From positions 452,252-516,251 of the forward strand of contig JACJXC010000005.1 of assembly GCA_020636835.1 (NCBI GenBank): 64,000 nucleotides of DNA, read 5' to 3'. The stretch's first letter is position 1; each line of letters starts with the position of its first letter. Below the pieces are notes generated by a model that did no database searches, had not been told where the DNA came from, and saw nothing but the letters and a program-made list of their open reading frames with translations. Positions 34,280 to 43,832 of this stretch are shown here, piece after piece. The DNA is from Bacteroidales bacterium (lineage in GTDB: Bacteria > Bacteroidota > Bacteroidia > Bacteroidales > Tenuifilaceae). Made by a program: the position numbers and the translations under genes.

Positions 34280-34609
34280 AGGGCTACCTGCTATAACCCA
34301 TCAATGTCAACCCTGCTTTCGAGGATAAAAACTTGACAACGGCAGCATGTGCTCCCCATTCTATTCAAGTTCACTTTTCGGCTTGCAACCCAAGCCGAAT
34401 CCCATTCGAAAACGGAAACAATAGGAAGTATTGGATATTACATATCCTTAAAAGGCATGACCTCAACCAGCAAATACGGATCGAATCAACGCAACTGATG
34501 GACATAAAGTAATCCACTCCGCAAATTACACAGAGGAACTCACCACGGACAATCCCATCCCAATGGCTATCTCCAACTATGAGAGCGAAAGCAATCCCAA
34601 CAAAATCGT
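34280..34609. other. Convergent gap with an isolated hairpin
   Basis: No gene is seen. A perfect hairpin TTCGGCTTG/CAAGCCGAA (34377-34385 with 34391-34399, 5-base loop) lies in the middle but has no T-run on either side, so I do not call it a terminator. Confidence 0.4.
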
Positions 34610-35428
34610 TCAGTTGCCATTATGGCGCACATTACCGTAGGCAATACCTTTAACCCACTGCGCCCATTCATAGTGCGACTTTGAATTATTGAATGTTTCG
34701 GGAGGTATTGGCCTATCTATGCGTAGCCGAATGGTCTTGTTCCTCTTGCGAAACATCTCGCGGGGCAGCAGCATCAACTCAAAGTTCAACTTAATGCCGA
34801 ACAGGCGCCGAAACCAGAAAAGGGTATAGAAGAGGGTTGAGTTCCGCCCCTCAAAGAAAACAGGAATAACCACACGATCCTTCTGAATTGCTTTTGTGAT
34901 GAAACTCTTTTGCCACTCACAATCCTGAATCCGGCCATGGTATATGCGCGAAACCTCACCAGCGGGGAAATGGGTAATGGGCATATCGGAGCCATAAAAT
35001 TCGTCGAGTGCCACCACTTGCTGCCTGGAATTTTTTCCAAACACATTAATCTCGGCAATAAGTGGACGCAAGTTGGGGATCAGCATAAATGCATCGTTCC
35101 CAAGAGCCTTAAACTCGCCGTACTTATTGGCAATAACACTGGTAAGCACCAAACCATCAACCACACCAAATGGATGGTTCGAAACAAATACGCAACGCGG
35201 GCTATCCGGCAAATTTTCCAATCCCTCAACCTCAACACGCAGGTTAAACTCCTTGATCATCGCATCGAGGAATGGCACACCAATAACCTCGGAGTACTTG
35301 TTCAGAATGCGATTCATCTCATCCTGCTTAACAACCCAAATAATAGAATTAACGACAAACCGGGGCAATCCCCTCAAAAGTTTAGAATTACTTTCCCTTA
35401 CACTTTTATGTATATCGATGTATTTCAT
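34610..35428 (-). CDS. PlsC-family lysophospholipid acyltransferase
   Basis: This 272-residue protein carries the acyltransferase motifs NHPFGVVDG (the NHxxxxD box) and, later, HFPAGEVS, as in the hemolysin-like/OlsF-related branch of 1-acyl-glycerol-phosphate acyltransferases. It transfers an acyl group to a lysolipid or a lipid hydroxyl group at the membrane. The N-terminus (SKLLRGLPRFVVNSIIWVV) is amphipathic rather than a signal peptide. It is a single gene on the minus strand between the giant protease and cstA. The upstream region contains a GC-rich structured element. The exact acceptor lipid is unknown. Confidence 0.85.
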   Translation of the reverse strand: MKYIDIHKSVRESNSKLLRGLPRFVVNSIIWVVKQDEMNRILNKYSEVIGVPFLDAMIKEFNLRVEVEGLENLPDSPRCVFVSNHPFGVVDGLVLTSVIANKYGEFKALGNDAFMLIPNLRPLIAEINVFGKNSRQQVVALDEFYGSDMPITHFPAGEVSRIYHGRIQDCEWQKSFITKAIQKDRVVIPVFFEGRNSTLFYTLFWFRRLFGIKLNFELMLLPREMFRKRNKTIRLRIDRPIPPETFNNSKSHYEWAQWVKGIAYGNVRHNGN

Positions 35429-35978
35429 TCGTACAAAATTCTAATATCATTAACTACCAACAAGTTACATTCTTGCTTTTAACACTCACCAACATCGGAT
35501 GAATCCCGAAGGGCTCGCCGTAGACAAACACCCATTTTTTGCTCCGCCGAGCTAGTAAAAAGCACTCGGTTGTTCATCCGTGTTTACCTTCGGTGAACTC
35601 GCAAGCTCGGTTGCGTAAGCTGACTAACATGGCTGTTTCATTGTAGCATTCAAAAATTGAAAGGTAAATATAAATTAAAAAACCATAGCACACCGAAATG
35701 CACAACAAATTACCGAATAGTAACCACTTTTCGATTAATCGCAATCACCACAAAATCCACAAACCAATGTGCAACATAATCATTAAAAAAACGAAAAATT
35801 TTCATTCGATAAAAAAGGCATAAACATCTTCGCCCCCCACAAATTGATTCGAACCAAGTTATGCCAACAAGCCATTCGGGCACAATAATAATCAAAAAAA
35901 GTACAATTGCACTCAAACAGAAATAACATCGGGACTCAAGATTACTTAACTTTACCAATCGAAAAAAAAAAATCAACT
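35429..35978. other. Long divergent gap between acyltransferase and cstA
   Basis: This gap of 550 bases is strongly AT-rich except for a GC-richer island at about 35496-35640 with multiple complementary segments, described separately. A possible 88-codon minus-strand frame at 35710-35976 has no recognisable features and was rejected. Confidence 0.5.
35496..35615. other. Structured GC-rich intergenic element
   Basis: Two pairs of complementary segments are interleaved: CGGATGAA (35496-35503) with TTCATCCG (35573-35580), and CCGAAGG (35506-35512) with CCTTCGG (35587-35593), an a-b-a'-b' pseudoknot-type order. Inside and after it are small hairpins GCTC-CGCC-GAGC (35541-35552) and CGCAA-N6-TTGCG (35600-35615). 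It could be a structured RNA, a leader of either flanking gene, or a dispersed palindromic repeat. Confidence 0.4.
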
Positions 35979-37421
35979 ATGATTACGTTTATAATTGCCG
36001 TTGCGGCATTAATCCTCGGCTATTTTACTTACGGATTGTTTATTGAACGCATCTTTGGAGCCGATTCGGGAAAGTCAACCCCAGCATACACCATGCAGGA
36101 TGGAATTGACTATATTCCAATGCCCTGGTGGAAAGCATTCTTAATCCAGTTCCTGAACATCGCGGGGTTAGGCCCCATTGTGGGAGCGGTTCTGGGTGCA
36201 GCATACGGCCCAGTTGCGTTTCTGTGGATTGTTGTGGGTAATATTTTTGCCGGCGCAGTACACGACTACTTCTCCGGAATGATATCGATCCGGATGGGTG
36301 GATTAAGCATCCCTGAAATTATTGGCAAGTACCTTGGTTTAAATGTAAAGCAATTTATGCGGGGATTTACACTACTGCTAATGATTCTGGTTGGTGCGGC
36401 ATTCATATCGGGCCCCGCAGCGCTACTGGCCGCCCTTACCCCCGAATCGCTAACAAAAAACTTTTGGGTATGGATTATACTGGCCTACTATGTTATGGCC
36501 ACATTACTACCCATCGATAAAATTATTGGAAGGTTCTACCCTATTTTTGGGTTAGCCTTACTGGTAATGGCCATTGGTATTGGTGGCGCAATATTCTGGG
36601 GTGGATATGCATTTGATATTCCGGAGCTAACCCTCGGGAACCTTATCAATATGAAAAATAATGCCGAGGCATTTCCCATATTCCCAATGCTGTTTGTAAC
36701 CATATCGTGCGGGGCAATTAGCGGTTTTCACGCCACCCAAAGCCCCATGATGGCCCGCTGCCTAAAAAATGAGAAACAGGGGCGACGCGTATTTTACGGA
36801 GCCATGATTACCGAAGGGATAATTGCACTAATTTGGGCAGCCATTGGGATGTGCTTTTACGGAGGCGTGCATGGCCTTAATAATGCAATTGCCAATTACA
36901 ATGGAGAGGCCACCATTATTGTGAAGGAAATATCCAATACCACCCTCGGTTTTGTAGGCGGAATACTGGCCATACTGGGTGTGGTTGCCGCCCCTATCAC
37001 CACTGGCGATACGGCATTCCGCAGCGCGCGGCTAATTGTGGCCGATTTTCTGAAAATAGCACAAAAGAAGATTACTAACCGGATATGGGTTAGCCTACCG
37101 CTATTCGTTATAGGGTTTACACTAACACAGGTAAAATTCGATATTATTTGGCGATATATGTTCTGGAGCAACCAAGTGCTGGCCACCGTAGTACTATGGG
37201 CTATTACGGCTTATCTAACCACAGTAAAGAAACCTTACATCATCACCCTAATTCCGGCTCTTTTTATGACAGCCGTTGTAACAAACTATATAATAATTGC
37301 CCCCGAGGGATTCCGGTTACCCCATATTGCGGGATACATTGTGGGAGCGCTATCGGTTGTTGCAGGGATTGTTGGGTTTAGGATGTATCTGAAAAAAACA
37401 ATATCGAACTATCAAAATTAA
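35979..37421 (+). CDS. cstA: CstA-family peptide/pyruvate transporter
   Basis: This 480-residue membrane protein begins at the ATG at 35979. An upstream extension to 35907 would be AT-rich and hydrophilic and is not supported. It has about 13 hydrophobic segments. CstA signatures include MQDGIDYIPMPWW near residue 40, FLNIAGLGPIVGAVLGAAYGP, GAVHDYFSG and SGFHATQSPMMARCL. The protein is shorter than E. coli CstA (about 700 residues), as usual in Bacteroidota. CstA imports peptides or pyruvate during carbon limitation. A strong bidirectional terminator follows. Confidence 0.92.
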   Translation: MITFIIAVAALILGYFTYGLFIERIFGADSGKSTPAYTMQDGIDYIPMPWWKAFLIQFLNIAGLGPIVGAVLGAAYGPVAFLWIVVGNIFAGAVHDYFSGMISIRMGGLSIPEIIGKYLGLNVKQFMRGFTLLLMILVGAAFISGPAALLAALTPESLTKNFWVWIILAYYVMATLLPIDKIIGRFYPIFGLALLVMAIGIGGAIFWGGYAFDIPELTLGNLINMKNNAEAFPIFPMLFVTISCGAISGFHATQSPMMARCLKNEKQGRRVFYGAMITEGIIALIWAAIGMCFYGGVHGLNNAIANYNGEATIIVKEISNTTLGFVGGILAILGVVAAPITTGDTAFRSARLIVADFLKIAQKKITNRIWVSLPLFVIGFTLTQVKFDIIWRYMFWSNQVLATVVLWAITAYLTTVKKPYIITLIPALFMTAVVTNYIIIAPEGFRLPHIAGYIVGALSVVAGIVGFRMYLKKTISNYQN

Positions 37422-37436
37422 ACAGAAGGGCAAAAA

Positions 37437-37470
37437 AAGAGGGTGTCTAAAAAGTTTAGACACCCTCTTT
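37437..37470. terminator. Bidirectional terminator between cstA and the propeller gene
   Basis: A 12-bp perfect stem GAGGGTGTCTAA/TTAGACACCCTC (37439-37450 with 37456-37467) is flanked by T on the plus side (CTTTTATTT) and by seven A (T on minus) on the other. It serves both convergent genes. Confidence 0.87.
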
Positions 37471-37496
37471 TATTTAACGTTGAACTGTTCTATTAA

Positions 37497-40106
37497 TTAT
37501 TTCTCAATTACAAGTTTTGAGTTTATCTCACTCCCATTCACGCCCATCTTAACCAAATAAACACCTTTTGGCAAATGCGATAGGTTAAGATCTACAATAC
37601 CCTCCCCGGCAAGTTGCTCATTATACACAATCTTACCCATCATATCCATTACCATTAGGCTAACTGCGCCATAATGCTTCGCAAACGATACGCTAACCAT
37701 ACCATTGCTAGGATTTGGGTACAATTTGATATCCGAATTTTCAAACCCTTCGGACTGAACACCAACAGTAAATGAGGCTAAGTTCGATTTCCACAAACCG
37801 CGCCCGTAGGTTGCCGAATAAAGCACACTATTAACTGGATTTGCATCATAGTATATCTCTAACTCATTAACAACCACATTGGGCAACCCATTGTTAAATA
37901 AAGTCCAACTCTCAGTCCCTTTTTTAACATACACCCCCACATCTGTACCTACATATAGATGCTGATCGGCCGACATCACATTCTGAATAATGGAATTAAC
38001 TGGAATGGAAGGTAACCCAGCCGAAATATTAGTCCAAGTTTTTCCTCCATCAACGGATTCATAAACCTTATTCGAAGTATACCCGCCATAGGTAATCCAT
38101 AGTTTTTGCGAATTATAAGCATCAACAGTGATGTATGTAATGGCCGACGACGAGGAGGGTAATTTAGAGGTTAAATTGCTCCAGCTAACACCACCATTGG
38201 TTGTAGTATGGAAACTTACCTGATCGGTTATGTAAAGTGTTTTGTTATTTGAAGGAGCAATTGCCACCGACCGGATCTTCCTAGATAAATTTAAACTGGA
38301 AATTTTTGACCACGTATTGCCCCTATCGGTGGTTTTCCACATGTCGCTATAACCAACATATAGGGTTTTATTGTTGGCAGGGTCGATAACATAGGGAGTA
38401 ACCCATGCACCAGCTGGCCCGCCGGGAATATTATCAGAAATATCCACCGAATTATTCCAAAGATCGGTAGTTCTATCAATCTGCCCATTTGCATAGGTAG
38501 CGTACTGCACCTTTGCATCGGCGTAGTCAATCAAACATTCCATCCCGTCGCCCCCTTTCACATCGTACCAACCACCATCGTACGATAATTTGCTGCCATT
38601 ATCCTGCAAACCTGTAATAACAACATCCTTTTGAGTTCGGGCAACACTAAGCCTGTATATTTGACTAATAACCATGGTATTGGTTAAATCGGTCCAAGTT
38701 GTACCACCGTTAGAAGTTTTATAAATACCACCATCGTTGGCCTCAAAAAAGGTATTCGCATTTTGAAACTCCATAAAGTGCTTATCGGCATGCACCGCTG
38801 GAGCTCCAATAGTATTATATCCGGTATACGTTGTCCACATGTTTACACATTGCCAATTAACACCTCCATCTATAGATTTCCATGAATTGATACCACCCAG
38901 ATACAGCGTATTTGCATCGGTGGGTGATACGGAAAGGGTAAGATCATACCAACCCTGTCCACCTTCATCGCTATCGCCAATACCCCAATTCAACAAATTA
39001 TTACCAGCAATGGTGCCATCATAAATTTTAGTAAACGACTCACCGCCATTGCTTGATTTATACACTCCTTCCATTCCACCACCATCTGTTGCCGCAAGAG
39101 CATATACAATATTGGGATCGGATTGCGCCACATCGAGTTCAATTCTGCGAGTTGAAGCAGGAAAGGAATGAACCGCAGCCCAAGAAATACCCGCATTCTT
39201 AGTTTTATATAGAATAGGACTCCCCGAAGTTACAGCGTAAAGCACAGTATCCTCTCCAGTATACTTAAACTCCATATCAGAAAAATTACCCGTTTTAATT
39301 TCAGACCAATCCGCTCCACTATTGGTTGTTTTATAGATTCCTTTATTGGTTGCAGAATACATAATATTTTGCTGAGTAGGATGAACCAATAACCGCGTAA
39401 TTTTAGTTCCACTAGAAACATTAAAAGTTAACCCGGTAGCCTCCCACGATTGGCCATCGTTAACTGACTTAAGAATACCAATGGAGTAATTATCGCCAGC
39501 ATCGCGATCGCCAGTAGCAATGTAAATAGTTTTGGAGGTTTCGTAATCGTTAGGAATAAAAATACCGCTAACCCCAATAACCGGAATATTATCGGTGAGC
39601 ACAGTCCAAGAACTTCCACCATCGATTGTTTTCCATAAACCGCCAGAAGGAGCACCAACCCAAAACGTATTCTCATTGGATGGATGAAAAGCTATGCAGT
39701 TAATTCGACCAATCCCCGCATATCCGCCATCGGATTGGCTTGGCCCAACCGACACCCAATTGGCCTCATCGGATTTAGAATTAAACTTCCGCAAATCCTC
39801 GCGGAGAATCGTCTTGTCAATACTAGGAAAAACACCAGTATTAGGATCAACACGGGTTTCCCAGAACCACTCCCAACGCTTAAACTGCTTCCACCCTGCA
39901 GCCTTTTTCTTTTTCCCATCAACATAGTAGTACCCACCTTTTATATCGTACTTACTCCAATACTCGTTGAAGTCTTTTTGCATCTCATAAAAGTTCATTT
40001 TACCCTTAGTACTGCTGGCACCAAAGTAAAAAGCCTCTCTCCAACTCTGTGAAAAGAGGAAAAGGGGTAAAACACCTAAAATTAATAATAAACTTATTCT
40101 CTTCAT
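37497..40106 (-). CDS. Secreted Asp-box beta-propeller protein with T9SS sorting domain
   Basis: This 869-residue protein has a signal peptide (1-19), a linker region, and about ten Asp-box (BNR) motifs of the S-DGG-TW type between residues 150 and 750 (for example TIDGGSSWTVL, SSNGGESFTKI, SVDGGKTWTNI). They suggest one or two seven- to ten-bladed propellers of the sortilin/VPS10 or sialidase-like kind. No sialidase arginine triad or FRIP motif was seen, so a binding rather than hydrolytic role is likely. Residues 790-869 are a type A T9SS domain (KLYPNPSNGMVSVSF, LPKGVYLVKM, KLVIEK). Surface exposed; ligand unknown. Confidence 0.88.
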   Translation of the reverse strand: MKRISLLLILGVLPLFLFSQSWREAFYFGASSTKGKMNFYEMQKDFNEYWSKYDIKGGYYYVDGKKKKAAGWKQFKRWEWFWETRVDPNTGVFPSIDKTILREDLRKFNSKSDEANWVSVGPSQSDGGYAGIGRINCIAFHPSNENTFWVGAPSGGLWKTIDGGSSWTVLTDNIPVIGVSGIFIPNDYETSKTIYIATGDRDAGDNYSIGILKSVNDGQSWEATGLTFNVSSGTKITRLLVHPTQQNIMYSATNKGIYKTTNSGADWSEIKTGNFSDMEFKYTGEDTVLYAVTSGSPILYKTKNAGISWAAVHSFPASTRRIELDVAQSDPNIVYALAATDGGGMEGVYKSSNGGESFTKIYDGTIAGNNLLNWGIGDSDEGGQGWYDLTLSVSPTDANTLYLGGINSWKSIDGGVNWQCVNMWTTYTGYNTIGAPAVHADKHFMEFQNANTFFEANDGGIYKTSNGGTTWTDLTNTMVISQIYRLSVARTQKDVVITGLQDNGSKLSYDGGWYDVKGGDGMECLIDYADAKVQYATYANGQIDRTTDLWNNSVDISDNIPGGPAGAWVTPYVIDPANNKTLYVGYSDMWKTTDRGNTWSKISSLNLSRKIRSVAIAPSNNKTLYITDQVSFHTTTNGGVSWSNLTSKLPSSSSAITYITVDAYNSQKLWITYGGYTSNKVYESVDGGKTWTNISAGLPSIPVNSIIQNVMSADQHLYVGTDVGVYVKKGTESWTLFNNGLPNVVVNELEIYYDANPVNSVLYSATYGRGLWKSNLASFTVGVQSEGFENSDIKLYPNPSNGMVSVSFAKHYGAVSLMVMDMMGKIVYNEQLAGEGIVDLNLSHLPKGVYLVKMGVNGSEINSKLVIEK

Positions 40107-40246
40107 CTGTCCTATATATAATTGTTAATTGTTGTCATTACATAAAACTACGATACAAACCCTTGCTCTACTTTACTCGATAGAACTATTCTATACACTT
40201 ACCCATTTTATTATAAAAGATAAATATTAAAAGGAAGGGGATGTCA

Positions 40247-40735
40247 TTACAAAGAGAACTCCTTGTAATATAATTCAATAGTTCGTTTATCAGTACTAAA
40301 AACAACCAGAACCCTGTATCTACCTAACGTAACTGGCTGTGTTAAAGTTTCGGGGATTCCGTGCGATTTTTTTGCTCCGCACCAACTTTGTTTCTTATCC
40401 CAAGTAAATGTAAGCCTTCCCTGCGGCGCAATTGCAATAAATTCGGCAGGTTTTGCACAGGGTGCACCGCACGGACAATTCAAAATCCGAAGTTTCACCC
40501 ACTGCCCATCCACAAATTGCTCGATGTGTATCTGGTTATGGTTATGAATAAAAATTGAATCTACAGAAGTATTAATCGTAGCAAAACGAATTTTTGCAAA
40601 ATCAGACGAATCATCAACAACAACTTGTAGATTACGGTTAGATTCAAGATTAATATTTGCCGAGTATTTGCGCTGCGATACGCAAGCCACAAACACAATT
40701 GGCAGGAGTAGTAATAAGATTGGACTTTTCCTCAT
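40247..40735 (-). CDS. Unrecognised lipoprotein
   Basis: This 162-residue protein starts with a lipoprotein signal peptide whose lipobox is FVAC (C18), so it should be lipid-anchored. The mature part is a beta-rich domain with a CPCGAPC cluster and a further Cys near KQSWCGAKK that may form disulfides or bind metal. No known domain is recognised. It stands alone 140 bases upstream of the propeller gene on the same strand. Confidence 0.72.
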   Translation of the reverse strand: MRKSPILLLLLPIVFVACVSQRKYSANINLESNRNLQVVVDDSSDFAKIRFATINTSVDSIFIHNHNQIHIEQFVDGQWVKLRILNCPCGAPCAKPAEFIAIAPQGRLTFTWDKKQSWCGAKKSHGIPETLTQPVTLGRYRVLVVFSTDKRTIELYYKEFSL

Positions 40736-40931
40736 TAATAATCTGTTTATCTTAACATTTAGGCTGCGAATTTACACATATTAATGTAAGAATAAAATCG
40801 ACATTGAAAAAAAAGAGGATTCTATATGCATCTGGGTGATATACGATCAAATAAGAAAAAACACTCAGTAAGAGAATTGAATATATTGGCGACAATGAGA
40901 CAAAAAGTGATTGCTCGTACTGAATGCTCAT

Positions 40932-40961
40932 AAAAAAAGAGGGAGGTAACCCTCCCTCTTT
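40932..40961 (-). terminator. Terminator after the beta-barrel gene
   Basis: An 11-bp stem AAAGAGGGAGG/CCTCCCTCTTT (40936-40946 with 40951-40961) with loop TAAC is followed on the minus strand by a seven-T run. Confidence 0.87.
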
Positions 40962-40977
40962 CAAAATACTATAAAAC

Positions 40978-41616
40978 CTAGAAGCGGTAAATTGCACCAA
41001 TGGTAATATTGCCCACGGTGGTAATATTATCGAGACCTGCCCCAAAATAAAAATTGCTATTGGTATCCTTAATATCGTCCTCCTTCGTTCTTGAGTAGTT
41101 ATAGCCTAAATTCAAAAAGTTAAAAGTGGTTTCGAGCGCAAACCTCTCAGTTACATTGTAGGCCAAACCGGGGGTAATACTAAAACCAATTCCTAGCGTT
41201 TTAGGCTCAGCTATTACAGCTCCATCGAATTTAGTTTCAGCAGAGGTATGGGAAATACCCAGGCTACCAGTTCCGAACACCGAGAACTTATTCAAGGTAA
41301 CCACATAGTAACGCACAAATGGAGCAAAACCAATGGTGGTAGCTCTTCTTATTGTCTCCTGCTCCTTGTTGTCATTCTCCTTGTCAAACCCGAAATATAA
41401 CTCTGCTCCCACTGCCACTTTATCGGATAAGAAGTAACCCATTTTAGGGTTCAAGTTAAAACCAAATTGCGAAGGCGTATCAGTTTTGGTATTGCCATTA
41501 TCATGAGTTCCTCCATTTGTGCGAATACCCATAGAACCGCCCACAAATAACTGCGCATTGGCACCAGTAAAAAAAGCCACTAAGGCTACAACCATCAAAA
41601 ATTTAATCGATTTCAT
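40978..41616 (-). CDS. Outer-membrane beta-barrel protein (OmpA/porin-like)
   Basis: This 212-residue protein starts at the ATG at 41616, giving a clear signal peptide MKSIKFLMVVALVAFFTGANAQ; longer upstream starts would precede it with hydrophilic residues. The mature part has alternating strands ending with aromatic residues and finishes with ITIGAIYRF, the C-terminal aromatic signal for barrel insertion. It resembles small eight-stranded barrels of Bacteroidota (outer-membrane beta-barrel domain). No peptidoglycan-binding domain is present. Role unknown, possibly structural or porin-like. Confidence 0.85.
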   Translation of the reverse strand: MKSIKFLMVVALVAFFTGANAQLFVGGSMGIRTNGGTHDNGNTKTDTPSQFGFNLNPKMGYFLSDKVAVGAELYFGFDKENDNKEQETIRRATTIGFAPFVRYYVVTLNKFSVFGTGSLGISHTSAETKFDGAVIAEPKTLGIGFSITPGLAYNVTERFALETTFNFLNLGYNYSRTKEDDIKDTNSNFYFGAGLDNITTVGNITIGAIYRF

Positions 41617-42048
41617 TACCAAATACATTAAATTATGCCTACTCGTAGGTTTTTCGGCCTCCACCTTAAAATTCAGGGATCAAATATATATGTATTTAAT
41701 TACTGAGCAACTGCTCAAAAACATCAACAAGCGCACGTAAAACAAACCCAACAGCCCAAACCGCGCGAGGTAATAATTTGTGGCACAAAGCATTGAAAGT
41801 GGAATTTCGGAATACTATTCCTAAATCTACGTAAGAAACAGATGATAGCTAAAAAATGTTACAATCCACAAAGGCGTTTGCAATGCAATGGTTTTAATGA
41901 CAATACCCGGATTGAATACAGCCCACACTTGTAACCATCTCTAGTTTTTTAGTACCTTTGTCGCAGCAATAGGAATACTGTTTAATGGCAAATTCCAATT
42001 CGCTAAACGCAGCAATTACTTAGCAGTTAGGAATATAACAAAATAACC
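41617..42048. other. Divergent gap with helicase promoter
   Basis: No gene is supported in these 432 bases. The plus-strand promoter of the helicase at 41929-41960 is the only clear element. AT content is high. Confidence 0.45.
41929..41960 (+). promoter_or_regulatory. Promoter of the DEAD-box helicase gene
   Basis: A -33 TTG (41929-41931) is followed by 21 bases and a -7 TACCTTTG (41953-41960), matching the Bacteroidota pattern. The predicted leader before the ATG at 42049 is about 80 bases, long enough for cold- or auto-regulation. Confidence 0.6.
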
Positions 42049-43284
42049 ATGAAGTTTGAACAGTACAATTTTATCGCCCCATTAAAACGCAACCTACAAA
42101 CGTTAGGTTTTAGAAAACCTACCGACATTCAGTTCAAGGCCATACCGCCCACTCTAAAAGGCGAAGATGTGCTTGCCATAGCGCAAACCGGTACTGGCAA
42201 AACTGCCGCTTACGCAATTCCCACCATACAACTGCTAAGCACGCGATCGGCACAAAAAGAACAATACTCAACCCGATGCTTGGTGATGGTTCCCACCCAC
42301 GAATTGGCCATACAGGTAGCCGATGTTTTTAAGCAGCTAATTGCTGGCATAGGCCTTCATGTTGTGGGTATTTATGGAGGCGTTGAACAGGATAAACAAA
42401 TTGCCCTGCTAAAGAATGGAGCCGATGTGCTGGTGGCCACCCCTGGCCGTATGTTCGATTTGGCCAGCCAAGGATATCTGAATTTTAAAAGGGTCGAAAT
42501 ACTTATAATTGATGAGGCCGACCACATGTTGGAGCTTGGCTTTATTAACGATATGGAGCAACTCATCCGTCGGATTCCCCGCGACAGGCAAACCCTCTTC
42601 TTTTCGGCCACCATCAATGAGCATATTAAGGACTTAGCCTACGGGTTGGTTCGGCACGCGGTGCGTATTCAGATATCGCCTAAGGATCCAGTATCGAAAA
42701 ACATCGATCACTCGGTAGCATTTATCGAAATGGACGATAAACGATTCTTCCTGGAGCGGTTCATCAACGAGAACCCCGACAGCAAAATACTGGTATTTGT
42801 TAGAACCAAGGTACGTGCCGAACGGGTGCTAAAAGCGCTGGAACGAGTTGGCATACAGAGCCAAACCATACATAGTGGCAAGGATCAAAAGGAACGATCG
42901 ACCATAATGGATAGCTTTAAATCGGGAAAAAACCGGATACTCATAGCCACCGATGTGAGCGCACGCGGGGTAGATATACCCAACGTTGAATTTGTGATTA
43001 ACTACGACCTCCCCGAAGTTGCAGAGAATTACGTTCACCGGGTGGGCCGTACCGGACGCGGCAACCAGAGAGGGAAAGCCCTTTCGTTTTGTAGCACCGA
43101 GGAAAAAGAGATACTAACCGAAATAGAAACCTACCTGAGCAAACCCATAACCGTTATGACCCTGAGCAAGGGGGAATATGAAATTACAGTGGACATCTCG
43201 GAGGAATCGGAACACGACTGGAAATCGCTCCTAGATGACCATCAGGCATTTAAAGATAAAAAGAAGAAAAAATCAAAGAAATAG
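42049..43284 (+). CDS. DEAD-box ATP-dependent RNA helicase (RhlE-like)
   Basis: This 411-residue protein contains the helicase motifs in order: a Q-motif (FRKPTDIQFKAIP), AQTGTGKT, PTHELAIQ, ATPGR, DEAD, SAT, RTKVRAERV, ARGVDIP and HRVGRTGR. It unwinds short RNA duplexes in ribosome assembly or RNA decay. The C-terminal extension is short and Lys-rich (HQAFKDKKKKKSKK), as in many Bacteroidota copies. It is a monocistronic gene with its own promoter. Confidence 0.95.
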   Translation: MKFEQYNFIAPLKRNLQTLGFRKPTDIQFKAIPPTLKGEDVLAIAQTGTGKTAAYAIPTIQLLSTRSAQKEQYSTRCLVMVPTHELAIQVADVFKQLIAGIGLHVVGIYGGVEQDKQIALLKNGADVLVATPGRMFDLASQGYLNFKRVEILIIDEADHMLELGFINDMEQLIRRIPRDRQTLFFSATINEHIKDLAYGLVRHAVRIQISPKDPVSKNIDHSVAFIEMDDKRFFLERFINENPDSKILVFVRTKVRAERVLKALERVGIQSQTIHSGKDQKERSTIMDSFKSGKNRILIATDVSARGVDIPNVEFVINYDLPEVAENYVHRVGRTGRGNQRGKALSFCSTEEKEILTEIETYLSKPITVMTLSKGEYEITVDISEESEHDWKSLLDDHQAFKDKKKKKSKK

Positions 43285-43384
43285 CGAGGTATCAAGCAAA
43301 TCGGAAAAAACACTATAATTGCGTAAACATTATTCGGCAACATTATTTTTGTTGATTTGAAAAACCTTATAACCATTTATTCGA

Positions 43385-43555
43385 ATGAAAATTCACAATC
43401 TTATTTACATCCTAAGCATTATTACCCTTGCAATTGCAATCGTTCTAATTGTAGGATACCCTAACTCCGGACGGATTCAACTCATAGCAGGAGTGCTAAC
43501 CGCAGCTGGCTTTGCTATGAATATTGTCGCCTTCAGTAAGAAAAAAAATCAATAG
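43385..43555 (+). CDS. Small two-helix membrane protein
   Basis: A 56-codon frame from ATG to TAG encodes MKIHNLIYILSIITLAIAIV..., with two hydrophobic segments (about 5-24 and 33-50), a short polar turn PNSGR and a basic tail SKKKNQ. It lies 100 bases after the helicase gene and is followed 28 bases later by a hairpin with a T-run. It looks like a typical small inner-membrane protein of unknown function. Reality is supported by the clean start/stop, hydrophobicity and terminator, not by homology. Confidence 0.6.
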   Translation: MKIHNLIYILSIITLAIAIVLIVGYPNSGRIQLIAGVLTAAGFAMNIVAFSKKKNQ

Positions 43556-43583
43556 GTACAAATCCCCCCTACTTGCACCTAGC

Positions 43584-43604
43584 CCTGTTCGAGGACAGGT
43601 TTTT
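43584..43604 (+). terminator. Probable terminator after the small membrane protein
   Basis: A short stem CCTGT/ACAGG (43584-43588 with 43595-43599) with a 6-base loop is followed by five T. The stem is short, so confidence is moderate. Confidence 0.5.
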
Positions 43605-43832
43605 CCTATACTCATTGTGTAATCGAGCAATTTTGCCTCGGCCATTTGGCTGTACAGCAATTGAGCATTTCGCTAATCGCGGTTTGTAACGCCAATCCCC
43701 TCGCTATCAAGAAGCCAAAGAAGAAGGCGATAAATTAACCCATTTAACAATGTAATAATAAAAGATTTTTAACCCTAAATTCCTAGAATTAGCCTATCTT
43801 GTTAAAAATTCAAAAAATCAAAAAACTACCCT

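Noticed and set aside
34377..34399. Perfect 9-bp hairpin in the convergent gap
   Set aside because: It lacks a T-run on both strands, so it was not called a terminator; no other function is supported.
35710..35976. 88-codon minus-strand frame upstream of cstA
   Set aside because: Composition is that of AT-rich spacer read out of frame, with no domain, signal or conserved motif, and it ends inside the cstA leader.
40752..41045. 97-codon minus-strand frame between the lipoprotein and beta-barrel genes
   Set aside because: It runs through the strong terminator at 40932-40961 and overlaps the 3' end of the beta-barrel gene.
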